This document shows, in pieces, positions 1 to 7,815 of a stretch of DNA of 30,903 bases; positions within the stretch are counted from its first letter, which is position 1, and every line of letters starts with the position of its first letter. The DNA is taken from positions 1 through 30,903 of the forward strand of contig JALGZU010000010.1 in assembly GCA_025774735.1 (NCBI GenBank), read 5' to 3'. The notes beneath the pieces are model-generated. The model was not told where the DNA came from. It worked only from the letters and a program-made list of their open reading frames with translations, and did no database searches. Source of the stretch: a candidate division LCP-89 bacterium (GTDB lineage: Bacteria > Electryoneota > B3-LCP). The translations under genes were made by a program, and so were the position numbers.

Positions 1-663
1 TAGATAGGTCGAGAATCGAAATATGAACCAATTGTCCAGGACTCCAGAAATTTCATGTTTTAAAGTCTCGAATGAATAGATCATTTCGAAATTGAGATGC
101 GAATTGGGCGGGACATTTTTCAGCACTCCAGTAACCGTGAAGTCTCGGCCATCCACAGTCTTGAGGATTTTCCCCAGCGCCATTTCACTCCCGAACAGTT
201 TCGATGCTGTCTCTTCAGAGAGAACGACGGTATGGGCATTTTGCAGGGCTGTTTTTGGATCGCCGGCCAGGAAAGGAAACGAAAATATTTCAAATAGGGA
301 GTTATCGGCGCATCCGACAGGTTCAATTTTAAATTCTTTATCCCCATACTGAACTGACATGCTGCCCCGGTGCATATATCGGACGGTTTTAGCCACTTCC
401 GGATATACCTCCTGAAGCGCCTCGGCCATGGGTGCGGAGACCACCGAGGCACTCATAAATCCACCAATATCCATTTCGGCACATAGACGGTAGATGCGAT
501 CGGCTTTCTCGTGAAACCTGTCGAAACTTAGTTCGTCAACCACCCAGAGTAAGATCAGGACGCAGCAGGCCATCCCGATGGTCAGGCTGGTGATGTTAAT
601 GAAGGAATTAACCTTGTGGCGCCTAAGGTTGCGCAGTGCGATTTTTAAATAATTCAAGAACAT
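1..663 (-). CDS. ABC transporter permease, FtsX/MacB type (3' end cut by window edge)
   Basis: This is the last permease of the tandem array and only its first 221 codons are inside the window; the frame is open from the ATG at 661-663 to base 1. The protein begins MFLNYLKIALRNLRRHK, then a transmembrane helix (about residues 20-42, ending LILLWVVDELSFDRFHEKA). A periplasmic MacB_PCD-type domain follows, with the family markers SLFEIFSFPFLAGDPKTAL and VVLSEETASKLFG. The start lies 15 nt after the stop of the preceding gene and has an AAGGAAG ribosome site. It shares the sibling architecture, so it is a membrane subunit of the same export system. The second half, including the C-terminal helices, is not visible, so intactness cannot be judged. 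Confidence 0.9.
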   Translation of the reverse strand, partial: MFLNYLKIALRNLRRHKVNSFINITSLTIGMACCVLILLWVVDELSFDRFHEKADRIYRLCAEMDIGGFMSASVVSAPMAEALQEVYPEVAKTVRYMHRGSMSVQYGDKEFKIEPVGCADNSLFEIFSFPFLAGDPKTALQNAHTVVLSEETASKLFGSEMALGKILKTVDGRDFTVTGVLKNVPPNSHLNFEMIYSFETLKHEISGVLDNWFIFRFSTYL

Positions 664-678
664 ATTCACTTCCTTCGG

Positions 679-3069
679 TTACTCATATCTGAGCGACTTT
701 ACAGGATTTACTACGGCGGCTCTGAAGGCCTGATAACTGACCGTAAGGAAGGCGATAACCAATGCCAATACCGAAGCAGCCAAAAAGCTCCATACCCCCA
801 GATCCATGCGATAGGCGAAATTCTGCAGCCAGCGATTCATAGCGTAGTAGGCCAGCGGTGCCGCAATTACGCTTGAAAGCAGGATCAGTATGGCATATTC
901 CCGTGATAGTAAAGCAACAATGTTTGATATAGTGGCACCCAAGACTTTACGGATGCCGATCTCCTTGGTGCGCTGCTCTGTGGTGCAGGATGCCATACCG
1001 AAAAGTCCCAGACTGGCCAGGAAAAGGGCAACGAGAGTGAAAGCCCGGAACATGCTTTCCATCTTTCTTTCCGCCTTGTACTCCCGGTCGAACACCTCAT
1101 TGAAGAAATGATATTCAAAAGGGTATTTCGGCGAAAATTCCTTAATTTTATCCCTGATAAAAGCGACGGTTTCCGGGATGCTGCCGCCACCAAGCTTGAC
1201 GGACAGGTAATAACTGTCCTGTTCGGGATCCAGGTAGAAATAGAGTGGTTCGATCTTTTCATGCAGTGAATGCATGTGGAAATCCCGCATTACACCGACG
1301 ATCAGAGCGGTGTCTTTACTGGTGTGAGCCCATTTAATGAATTCTCTGCCTACGGGTTGCTCCCATCCCAGCATCTCGATGGCGGCTTCATTCAGGAGAA
1401 ACGCTCCATTCGCATCGGACGGGTATTCTCTGGAAAAGTTACGACCTTCCACAATGTCGATACCATACAGATCGACAAAATCATAATCGACCATTGCGAT
1501 ATAGATATGAAGATCGAGGTCTTCAGGTTTGCCGGGCCACGTGGCCCTCCCCATCCATTCGATTCTATTGGGCAAGCTGCTCGATGTGGAGACCGCGAGG
1601 ATGTTGGGATTTCTCCGCAATTCCGTTTTAATGGCATCAAACTGGACACGAGCGTCACGATCCAGAACCTCCATTATCAGAATCTGATCCTTATCATAGC
1701 CCGCGTCTTTATTCCTGATATAGCTCAATTGACTATGAATAACCAGGGTGCTCACGATCAGGATGATGGAGATGGTAAACTGGAACACGACCAGTGAGTT
1801 TCTGATATAGTTACGGCTTTTTCCTGTATGATCTCTACCATACAACGCCGATACCGGTCTCCTGGCTGAAATAGACAGTGCAGGATAGATCCCTCCACAG
1901 AGACCGGTAAAGAGTACCAGTGTAAACAATCCGGCCATCAGCTTAAAATTCTCTATGGCTCCAAAACTGAGATCCCGCTCCACAAAAGCGCTGAACGAGG
2001 GAACAATCATTTCAACCAGGGCGATAGCCAGCAGGAGGGCCAGAAAGGCACAAAGGATCGATTCGCCCAGGAACTGTCTGACCAGTTGGCTCCGCCGGGC
2101 GCCTGCGACTTTTCGTATTCCGACCTCTCGGATTCGTCTGATGAAGCGAGCGTTGGCGAGGTTGGTATAATTGATGCAGGCAATGACCAGGCTTAAGAAA
2201 GCGATGGTTGAAAACAGATAAACCATCTTTATATTGCCGTTGAGCGACAGGTCGATGCTCATATCAGAATAAAGATGGATCTTCAACAACGGCTGGAGGA
2301 AGAATTTATCCTCTTTAGTATGTTCACTGTTGCTGTACTTTTCTATAAAATTGGGAAATTTGCTTTCAAGCTCCTGCGGATCAGCGCCCTCTTTTAGCAG
2401 CAGATAGGTGTAATAACTGCTTATTCCCCAATTCGTCAGAGGCCTTCCGACTAAGAGACCATAGGTTTTGAAAGGCATCATGAAGTCGATGGTGAAATGC
2501 GAATTACGCGGCATGTCTCGCATCACGCCAGTGACAGTGAATTCCCGGTCATCTTTGTACTTTATAATCTTGCCGATGGGATTTTCATGACCAAAATATT
2601 TTGCCGCGATCTGTTCAGACAGAATTACCGAATAGGGATCCGTCAACGCAGTTTCCGGATTCCCCTGGAGTAAGGGCAGAGTGAAAATATCGAAGACTTC
2701 CGGGTCCGCGAAAAAGATGTTTTCTTCCAGATAGCTCTTTTCCCCGCAGGTAATCAGGACGTCATCGTAATCGTTAAATCTAACTGCTGATAGAACCTCA
2801 GGAAACTCCTGCATCAGCGCAGGGGCCATGGGTGCCATGGTGATCGGCGCCTGGTTTTCGCCGTGAATATGATAAGGGAATTCCTGACACACCCGGTAGA
2901 TATGCTTGCCATTCTCATGATACCTGTCGAAACTTAATTCGTCCTGAACCCAGAGAAGGATCAGAATGCAGCAGGCCATCCCCACCGCCAGCCCGGCGAT
3001 GTTGATAAAGGAGTAACCCTTATGGCGCAGGATATTGCGATAGGCGATTTTAAGGAAGTTTTTCCACAT
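679..3069 (-). CDS. ABC transporter permease, FtsX/MacB type, 796 aa
   Basis: Integral membrane subunit of the efflux-type ABC system. It starts MWKNFLKIAYRNILRHKGYS and has one helix at about 20-42, a first periplasmic domain, a block of helices after the motif CINYTNLANARFIRRIREVG, a second periplasmic domain, and a last group of helices after EQRTKEIGIRKVLGAT. The C terminus is NPVKSLRYE. This is the duplicated MacB_PCD+FtsX layout, with about eight helices. The frame stays open upstream to 3255, but that stretch lies inside the preceding gene. The ATG at 3067-3069 matches the sibling N termini and has GGAGAAG just upstream, so it is taken as the start. The gap from the preceding stop is 14 nt. 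Its first 130 bases are almost identical to the start of the next gene upstream. Confidence 0.93.
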   Translation of the reverse strand: MWKNFLKIAYRNILRHKGYSFINIAGLAVGMACCILILLWVQDELSFDRYHENGKHIYRVCQEFPYHIHGENQAPITMAPMAPALMQEFPEVLSAVRFNDYDDVLITCGEKSYLEENIFFADPEVFDIFTLPLLQGNPETALTDPYSVILSEQIAAKYFGHENPIGKIIKYKDDREFTVTGVMRDMPRNSHFTIDFMMPFKTYGLLVGRPLTNWGISSYYTYLLLKEGADPQELESKFPNFIEKYSNSEHTKEDKFFLQPLLKIHLYSDMSIDLSLNGNIKMVYLFSTIAFLSLVIACINYTNLANARFIRRIREVGIRKVAGARRSQLVRQFLGESILCAFLALLLAIALVEMIVPSFSAFVERDLSFGAIENFKLMAGLFTLVLFTGLCGGIYPALSISARRPVSALYGRDHTGKSRNYIRNSLVVFQFTISIILIVSTLVIHSQLSYIRNKDAGYDKDQILIMEVLDRDARVQFDAIKTELRRNPNILAVSTSSSLPNRIEWMGRATWPGKPEDLDLHIYIAMVDYDFVDLYGIDIVEGRNFSREYPSDANGAFLLNEAAIEMLGWEQPVGREFIKWAHTSKDTALIVGVMRDFHMHSLHEKIEPLYFYLDPEQDSYYLSVKLGGGSIPETVAFIRDKIKEFSPKYPFEYHFFNEVFDREYKAERKMESMFRAFTLVALFLASLGLFGMASCTTEQRTKEIGIRKVLGATISNIVALLSREYAILILLSSVIAAPLAYYAMNRWLQNFAYRMDLGVWSFLAASVLALVIAFLTVSYQAFRAAVVNPVKSLRYE

Positions 3070-3084
3070 AAGTCTTCTCCACGT
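2936..3084. repeat. junction repeat, copy 1 (149 bp)
   Basis: Covers the first codons of the permease starting at 3069, the 14-nt spacer, and reaches the stop of the preceding gene. It aligns without gaps to 5305-5453 with four mismatches, far more alike than the rest of the two genes. Probably the trace of tandem duplication or gene conversion. Confidence 0.85.
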
Positions 3085-5438
3085 CACTCGTACCGAAGCG
3101 ATTTTACTGGATCGGCTAGTGCAGCTTTGACAGCCTGGAAACTCACGGTTAGAAGGGCTATGATGAGCGCCAACAGTCCCGCCAGGATGAACGTTTCGAC
3201 TCCAATCTTTATTCGATAGGGATAGTTTTTCAGCCAACCGTTCATTATTAACCATGCAATAGGCCAGGCAATTACATTGGCGAAGATCACCAGTAACAGA
3301 AAATCTTTAGAGAGCAAATGTACAATTCGCACTACAGTGGCCCCGAGGACCTTGCGAATGCCGATCTCTTTCGTGCGTTGCTCAGCTGCAAACGCAGCCA
3401 GTCCGAAAAGACCCAGACAGGAGAGGAAGATAGCCAAGAAGGTAAAGTACTTGACAATCGTACCGATGCGCTCTTCTGTCCGGTACAACTCGTTTAAAGC
3501 TTCATCGAGGAAGCTATAATTGAATGGACGCCCCGGATTGAAAGCCTCCCACTGTTCCTCGAGATATTCGATGCTGGTGGGGATGTTTTCAGAACTGATT
3601 CTGACACAGACGGTCTGGCTAAATGAAGGCGCCAAGAAAATAACCAGAGGTTCTATTTTTGCGTGTAACGACCTGAGATGATAATCCCTTACAACTCCGA
3701 TAATGGAACCAGTATATTCACCGATGGAAAGCTGTTTTCCCACGGCGGCATCAAAACCCATCATCGCCGCCGCAGTTTCATTGACGACCCAGGCGGCCGT
3801 ATCCGTCATGAATTCCTTCAAGAAACCTCTTCCCTCAGCCATTTCCATCTTGAAGGTTTCAAAGAAGTCATAATCGACTCCTGTGGCAGCCAAGAGTAAT
3901 TCTTCTTCGGGATTCTTGCCTTCCCATTGCCACCGACTGTTTGTGAACATTCTTCCGTTCGTCAAGAGGTTGGTCACAGCTGTAGCATTGATAATCCGCG
4001 GATTTTTCAGTATTTCGGTTCTAAAAGCTTCGAATTGATCACCCAGCCGATCTTTACTGAAGTAGATAATATTTTCCTTATCATAACCCAAGGATCGGTT
4101 ACGCATATAGTTCAATTGATGATAAATAATCAACGAACCACTGATGAGGAGAATCGACAAAGCAAATTGTACTATCACAAGAACCTTGCGAAGATATGAG
4201 CCTTTCGAGCCCGATTGAAAAACGCTTTTTAGTGTTTTGGCGGGTTGGAAAGACGACAGAAAGAAGGCCGGATATCCACCTGCCAGGATACCGGTTAAAA
4301 GAGCGATCCCAATTAGACCCCAAAGTATGTTGTTTTGTCCTAAGAACGCTAAGTGTAACTCCTTGCCGGAGAGGGTATTGAAGGAAGGCAGGGCCAGCTC
4401 GATAATCAGGATTGCCAGCAGCAGGGAGACGAAGGTCAGGAGGATAGATTCTGTCAGAAATTGACCGCCCAAACTGGACTTCGTGGCGCCGACAACCTTC
4501 CTCAAGCCGACTTCTCGGGCTCGGTTGACTGATCTCGCTGTTGTGAGGTTCATGAAGTTGAAGCAGGCAATTGCCAATACTGACAGCGCGATGATTGAAA
4601 AAATATAGACATACTTGATATCGCTGCTTATGGTGCGTTCGAATTCATAGTGCGAATATAGATGTATATCGGTCAGGGGCTGGAGGTTTAATCTGGCGTC
4701 TTCTTCAAGCGTGGGTTTATCATACAAAAATCCCGATATCTTTTCGATGACATCTTGATAAGAGACTGTCTCCCCAAGCAACACATAGGTGGTGAAGGTG
4801 CTGTTGCCCCATTGATCTACTGTCACACCCCGTTCCTTGGCATAGGACATGGGCAGCAGATAATCGAAACGCATATGAGAATTACCGGGGATATTTTCAA
4901 AAACGCCGGAAACAAAGAAGTCATGTTCCTCACCAACCGTAAGAGTCTTACCTATCGGATTTTCATCCCCGAAATATTTCGAAGCGAGTTCTTCTGAAAG
5001 GAGAATGGAGCGCGTATCTGTTAGGACCTTTTGAGGATTGCCACTGACGAGCGGAAACGTGAAAATCCGGAAGAAAGTGGAATCGGCATACAACCCGCGC
5101 TCCTGAAATTCCACATCTCCAACCCGCAGTGTGAGGTTCGAACGATAGCTTCGGGTCATGTCATCAATCTCAGCAAAATCATCCTTGAGAGCCGGCCCCA
5201 GGGGACCTTGAGTAATGGCCCAACTGGTGGAATGATCTGCGAAGTTGATGTCCTGCACTACTCGGTAGATTCTATCACCGTTAGCATGAAATCGGTCGAA
5301 ACTCAATTCGTCCTGAACCCAGAGAAGGATCAGAATGCAGCAGGCCATCCCCACCGCCATTCCGGCGATGTTGATAAAGGAGTAACCCTTATAGCGCAGG
5401 ACATTGCGATAGGCGATTTTAAGGAAGTTTTTCCACAT
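3084..5438 (-). CDS. ABC transporter permease, FtsX/MacB type, 784 aa
   Basis: Second-to-last complete permease of the array. Predicted helices lie at about residues 21-41, 278-298, 332-350, 372-392 and 416-438, with three more in the last 120 residues. Periplasmic domains fall at about 45-270 and 445-660. The cytoplasmic motifs NRAREVGLRKVVGATKSSL (about 305-323) and EQRTKEIGIRKVLGATVVRI are the FtsX-type coupling loops expected to meet the ATPase. The C terminus is DPVKSLRYE. The start has the same GGAGAAGACTT leader as the gene downstream, and the junction sequences on both sides are near copies of each other. The substrate cannot be read from sequence; related systems export peptides, lipoproteins, antibiotics or signals. 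Confidence 0.93.
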   Translation of the reverse strand: MWKNFLKIAYRNVLRYKGYSFINIAGMAVGMACCILILLWVQDELSFDRFHANGDRIYRVVQDINFADHSTSWAITQGPLGPALKDDFAEIDDMTRSYRSNLTLRVGDVEFQERGLYADSTFFRIFTFPLVSGNPQKVLTDTRSILLSEELASKYFGDENPIGKTLTVGEEHDFFVSGVFENIPGNSHMRFDYLLPMSYAKERGVTVDQWGNSTFTTYVLLGETVSYQDVIEKISGFLYDKPTLEEDARLNLQPLTDIHLYSHYEFERTISSDIKYVYIFSIIALSVLAIACFNFMNLTTARSVNRAREVGLRKVVGATKSSLGGQFLTESILLTFVSLLLAILIIELALPSFNTLSGKELHLAFLGQNNILWGLIGIALLTGILAGGYPAFFLSSFQPAKTLKSVFQSGSKGSYLRKVLVIVQFALSILLISGSLIIYHQLNYMRNRSLGYDKENIIYFSKDRLGDQFEAFRTEILKNPRIINATAVTNLLTNGRMFTNSRWQWEGKNPEEELLLAATGVDYDFFETFKMEMAEGRGFLKEFMTDTAAWVVNETAAAMMGFDAAVGKQLSIGEYTGSIIGVVRDYHLRSLHAKIEPLVIFLAPSFSQTVCVRISSENIPTSIEYLEEQWEAFNPGRPFNYSFLDEALNELYRTEERIGTIVKYFTFLAIFLSCLGLFGLAAFAAEQRTKEIGIRKVLGATVVRIVHLLSKDFLLLVIFANVIAWPIAWLIMNGWLKNYPYRIKIGVETFILAGLLALIIALLTVSFQAVKAALADPVKSLRYE

Positions 5439-5453
5439 AAGTCTTCTCCACGT
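5305..5453. repeat. junction repeat, copy 2 (149 bp)
   Basis: The same position at the next permease junction: start of the gene at 5438, its leader with GGAGAAG, and the edge of the preceding stop. It differs from 2936-3084 at four bases. A more diverged relative lies at the 7801 junction. Confidence 0.85.
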
Positions 5454-7801
5454 TATTCGTATCGAAGCGACTTCACCGGATCCGCCGTGGCGGCTCTGAT
5501 GGCTTGGGAACTAACTATTGCCAGTGCCATGATTAGAATACCTAATCCCGCCCCCAAGAATATCCAGAGGCTTAGATGCGTACGATAAGCGAAACCCTGC
5601 AACCAACTACTCATGAAGTAGTAAGCGACAGGTCCCGCAATAAAACTCGCAACTATGATGATGAACACAAATTCTTTTGAGATCAGGCCGATGATATTCG
5701 TGATAGTCGCGCCCAGGACTTTGCGAATGCCGATTTCCTTGGTGCGCTGCTCGGCGGCGAAAGCCGCTAAACCAACGAGTCCGAGCCCGGAGACGAATAT
5801 GGCCAGGACGGTGAAATATCTGAACAGTTGTCCCATGCGTCGTTCATCCCGGTAAAGTCGGTCATATTTCTCATCGACAAAAGTGAACTCAAATGGACAA
5901 CTCGGATTCAACCGCTTATAGACGTCCTCGATATACGCCATGGTCCTTTGGATGTCTTCGCCGGCTACCCTGACAAAGACGTGATTATAGAAAGGCGGAA
6001 ACAGTAACATCATCATTGGTTCGACTTCCCAATGCAGAGGCTTGAAGTGGAAATTTTCCGTTACTCCGATGATCGTCAGATCGTTGTCTGCGATGGAAAA
6101 CCTCTTTCCGATGGGAGAATCCATTCCCATGGCATTGATGGCTGCCTGGTTCAATACCACCGCCAGCGATGAATCTGAAGGAAACTCCTGCGAATAAAAT
6201 CTGCCCTCGGCCATCTCTAAATTGAACGTTTTGTCATAGTCGAAATCCATGGCGGTAAAACCGATAAGAACGTTCTGGTCGGGATCTTTTCCTTCCCAAT
6301 CTGAACCGCCCGTGTTGCTGCTTATGTAATGCGGCCAGTGCGACGCTGCCGTAACGCTCAAAACTTTGGGGAGCTTCAATAATTCGGCCTTTACCGAGGC
6401 ATATTTGCCATCTTTTAATCCTTCGATGGGCAGGCGAAGGACATTTTCCCGGTTTATCCCTAGTTTCTTGTTCTGCATAAAGGTAATCTGCTTATAGATG
6501 ACTGTCGTGCAGATGATCAGAATGATGGACAGCGTAAACTGAACGATCACTAAAGTTCTGCGGATATTCCTGCCGCCGCCTTTCGATTTCGTGATCCCCC
6601 TTATGGTTCGCACCGGTTTAAACGCCGACAGAAATAAGGCCGGATAACTACCTGCCAGCACACCGGTTGCCAGAGTAATGATTACCAGTGTAACGAGATT
6701 GCTGAAATCCCGGATCAGGTTAAGAGCCAGTTCTTTACCCGCCAGCTCATTGAACACGGGGGAAAGAAGCTCTACCAGGATTATGGCGATTAACAGAGCC
6801 AGAATCGCCAGAAAGACCGATTCCCCGAAGAACTGTATCATCAGTTGTTTCCGCCCTGCACCGACGACTTTTCGCAACCCAACCTCTTTTGCCCTGTGTT
6901 CGGAACGCGCCGTCGCCAGGTTCATAAAGTTGATGCAGGCAATAAGTAAAATTATGACGGCTATGAGCGAAAATATCCTAACATATACGATGTCTCCACC
7001 GGAACCTCTCAAGGAATACAGGTGCATTTTTAACAGGGGATGGAGGAACAATACGACATTCGTATCGCGATGCTGCTGGACAACTTCTTCTATCTTTTTG
7101 GAGAATTCATGATAATTCACTCCCTTTTGCAGCTGGATGATGTTATCGTAATTGTTTCTGCCCCATAATTCCGGGCTTTCCCCTAAATCTACAACAAATT
7201 CGAAGGGAGTGAAGAAATCCGCCATTATCGATGAGTTATCCGGGATGTCTGCCATCACCCCCGTTACTTTAAAATCAAACTGATTCCCTATAAGCAGCAT
7301 TTTTCCAATGGGATCTTCATCAGCAAAATACTTCCGCGCCATCTCTTCGCTGATCACGATGGAATACGGTTGTGTCAAAGCGGTCCGAGCATCGCCCTTG
7401 ACGAAAGGAAAGGTAAACATTTCGAATATGGAGTTGTCCGTCGAGCGGACGATCTCGTGGTACCTGTTCTCACCGTATGCCACAGATATCGGCTCACTGA
7501 ACGAGGTGTACCGAGCCGCGTTGACGACTTCCGGAAATTCCTCGATTAGTGCAGGAGCGAGAGGACCGGGCGTACAGGTGGTAATGACATGACGGCCATC
7601 AGGGTAAGCGTGATCTTGAGCGACATAATAGAGGTTTGCCGCGTTTTCGTTGAAGCGATCGTAGTTCAGCTCATCCTGAACCCAGAGAAGGATCAGGATG
7701 CAGGCGGTCATTCCCACCGCCAGACCGGCTATATTGATAAAGGAGTAACCCTTATGTCGGGCGAGATTCCTGATTGCAATCTTCAGATAATTCCTAATCA
7801 T
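5453..7801 (-). CDS. ABC transporter permease, FtsX/MacB type, 782 aa
   Basis: Complete permease starting MIRNYLKIAIRNLARHKGYS, with a first helix at about 21-42 ending ILILLWVQDELNYDRFNENA. The helix block near residue 275 carries CINFMNLATARSEHRAKEVG, and the C-terminal block follows EQRTKEIGIRKVLGATITNI; the protein ends DPVKSLRYE. The start has a GGGAG ribosome site about 7 nt upstream and lies 14 nt from the preceding stop. The periplasmic domains differ strongly from those of the siblings (for example the HAYPDGRHVITTCTPGPLAP stretch near residue 70), while the membrane and coupling-loop motifs are conserved. This fits paralogues that diverged in what they contact outside the membrane but kept the ATPase interface. 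Confidence 0.93.
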   Translation of the reverse strand: MIRNYLKIAIRNLARHKGYSFINIAGLAVGMTACILILLWVQDELNYDRFNENAANLYYVAQDHAYPDGRHVITTCTPGPLAPALIEEFPEVVNAARYTSFSEPISVAYGENRYHEIVRSTDNSIFEMFTFPFVKGDARTALTQPYSIVISEEMARKYFADEDPIGKMLLIGNQFDFKVTGVMADIPDNSSIMADFFTPFEFVVDLGESPELWGRNNYDNIIQLQKGVNYHEFSKKIEEVVQQHRDTNVVLFLHPLLKMHLYSLRGSGGDIVYVRIFSLIAVIILLIACINFMNLATARSEHRAKEVGLRKVVGAGRKQLMIQFFGESVFLAILALLIAIILVELLSPVFNELAGKELALNLIRDFSNLVTLVIITLATGVLAGSYPALFLSAFKPVRTIRGITKSKGGGRNIRRTLVIVQFTLSIILIICTTVIYKQITFMQNKKLGINRENVLRLPIEGLKDGKYASVKAELLKLPKVLSVTAASHWPHYISSNTGGSDWEGKDPDQNVLIGFTAMDFDYDKTFNLEMAEGRFYSQEFPSDSSLAVVLNQAAINAMGMDSPIGKRFSIADNDLTIIGVTENFHFKPLHWEVEPMMMLLFPPFYNHVFVRVAGEDIQRTMAYIEDVYKRLNPSCPFEFTFVDEKYDRLYRDERRMGQLFRYFTVLAIFVSGLGLVGLAAFAAEQRTKEIGIRKVLGATITNIIGLISKEFVFIIIVASFIAGPVAYYFMSSWLQGFAYRTHLSLWIFLGAGLGILIMALAIVSSQAIRAATADPVKSLRYE

Positions 7802-7815
7802 TTAGCTACTCCCAG

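Noticed and set aside
3070..3255. A 62-residue N-terminal extension of the permease starting at 3069
   Set aside because: It would lie inside the preceding permease gene, is not family-like, and the internal ATG has a good ribosome site and matches all sibling N termini.
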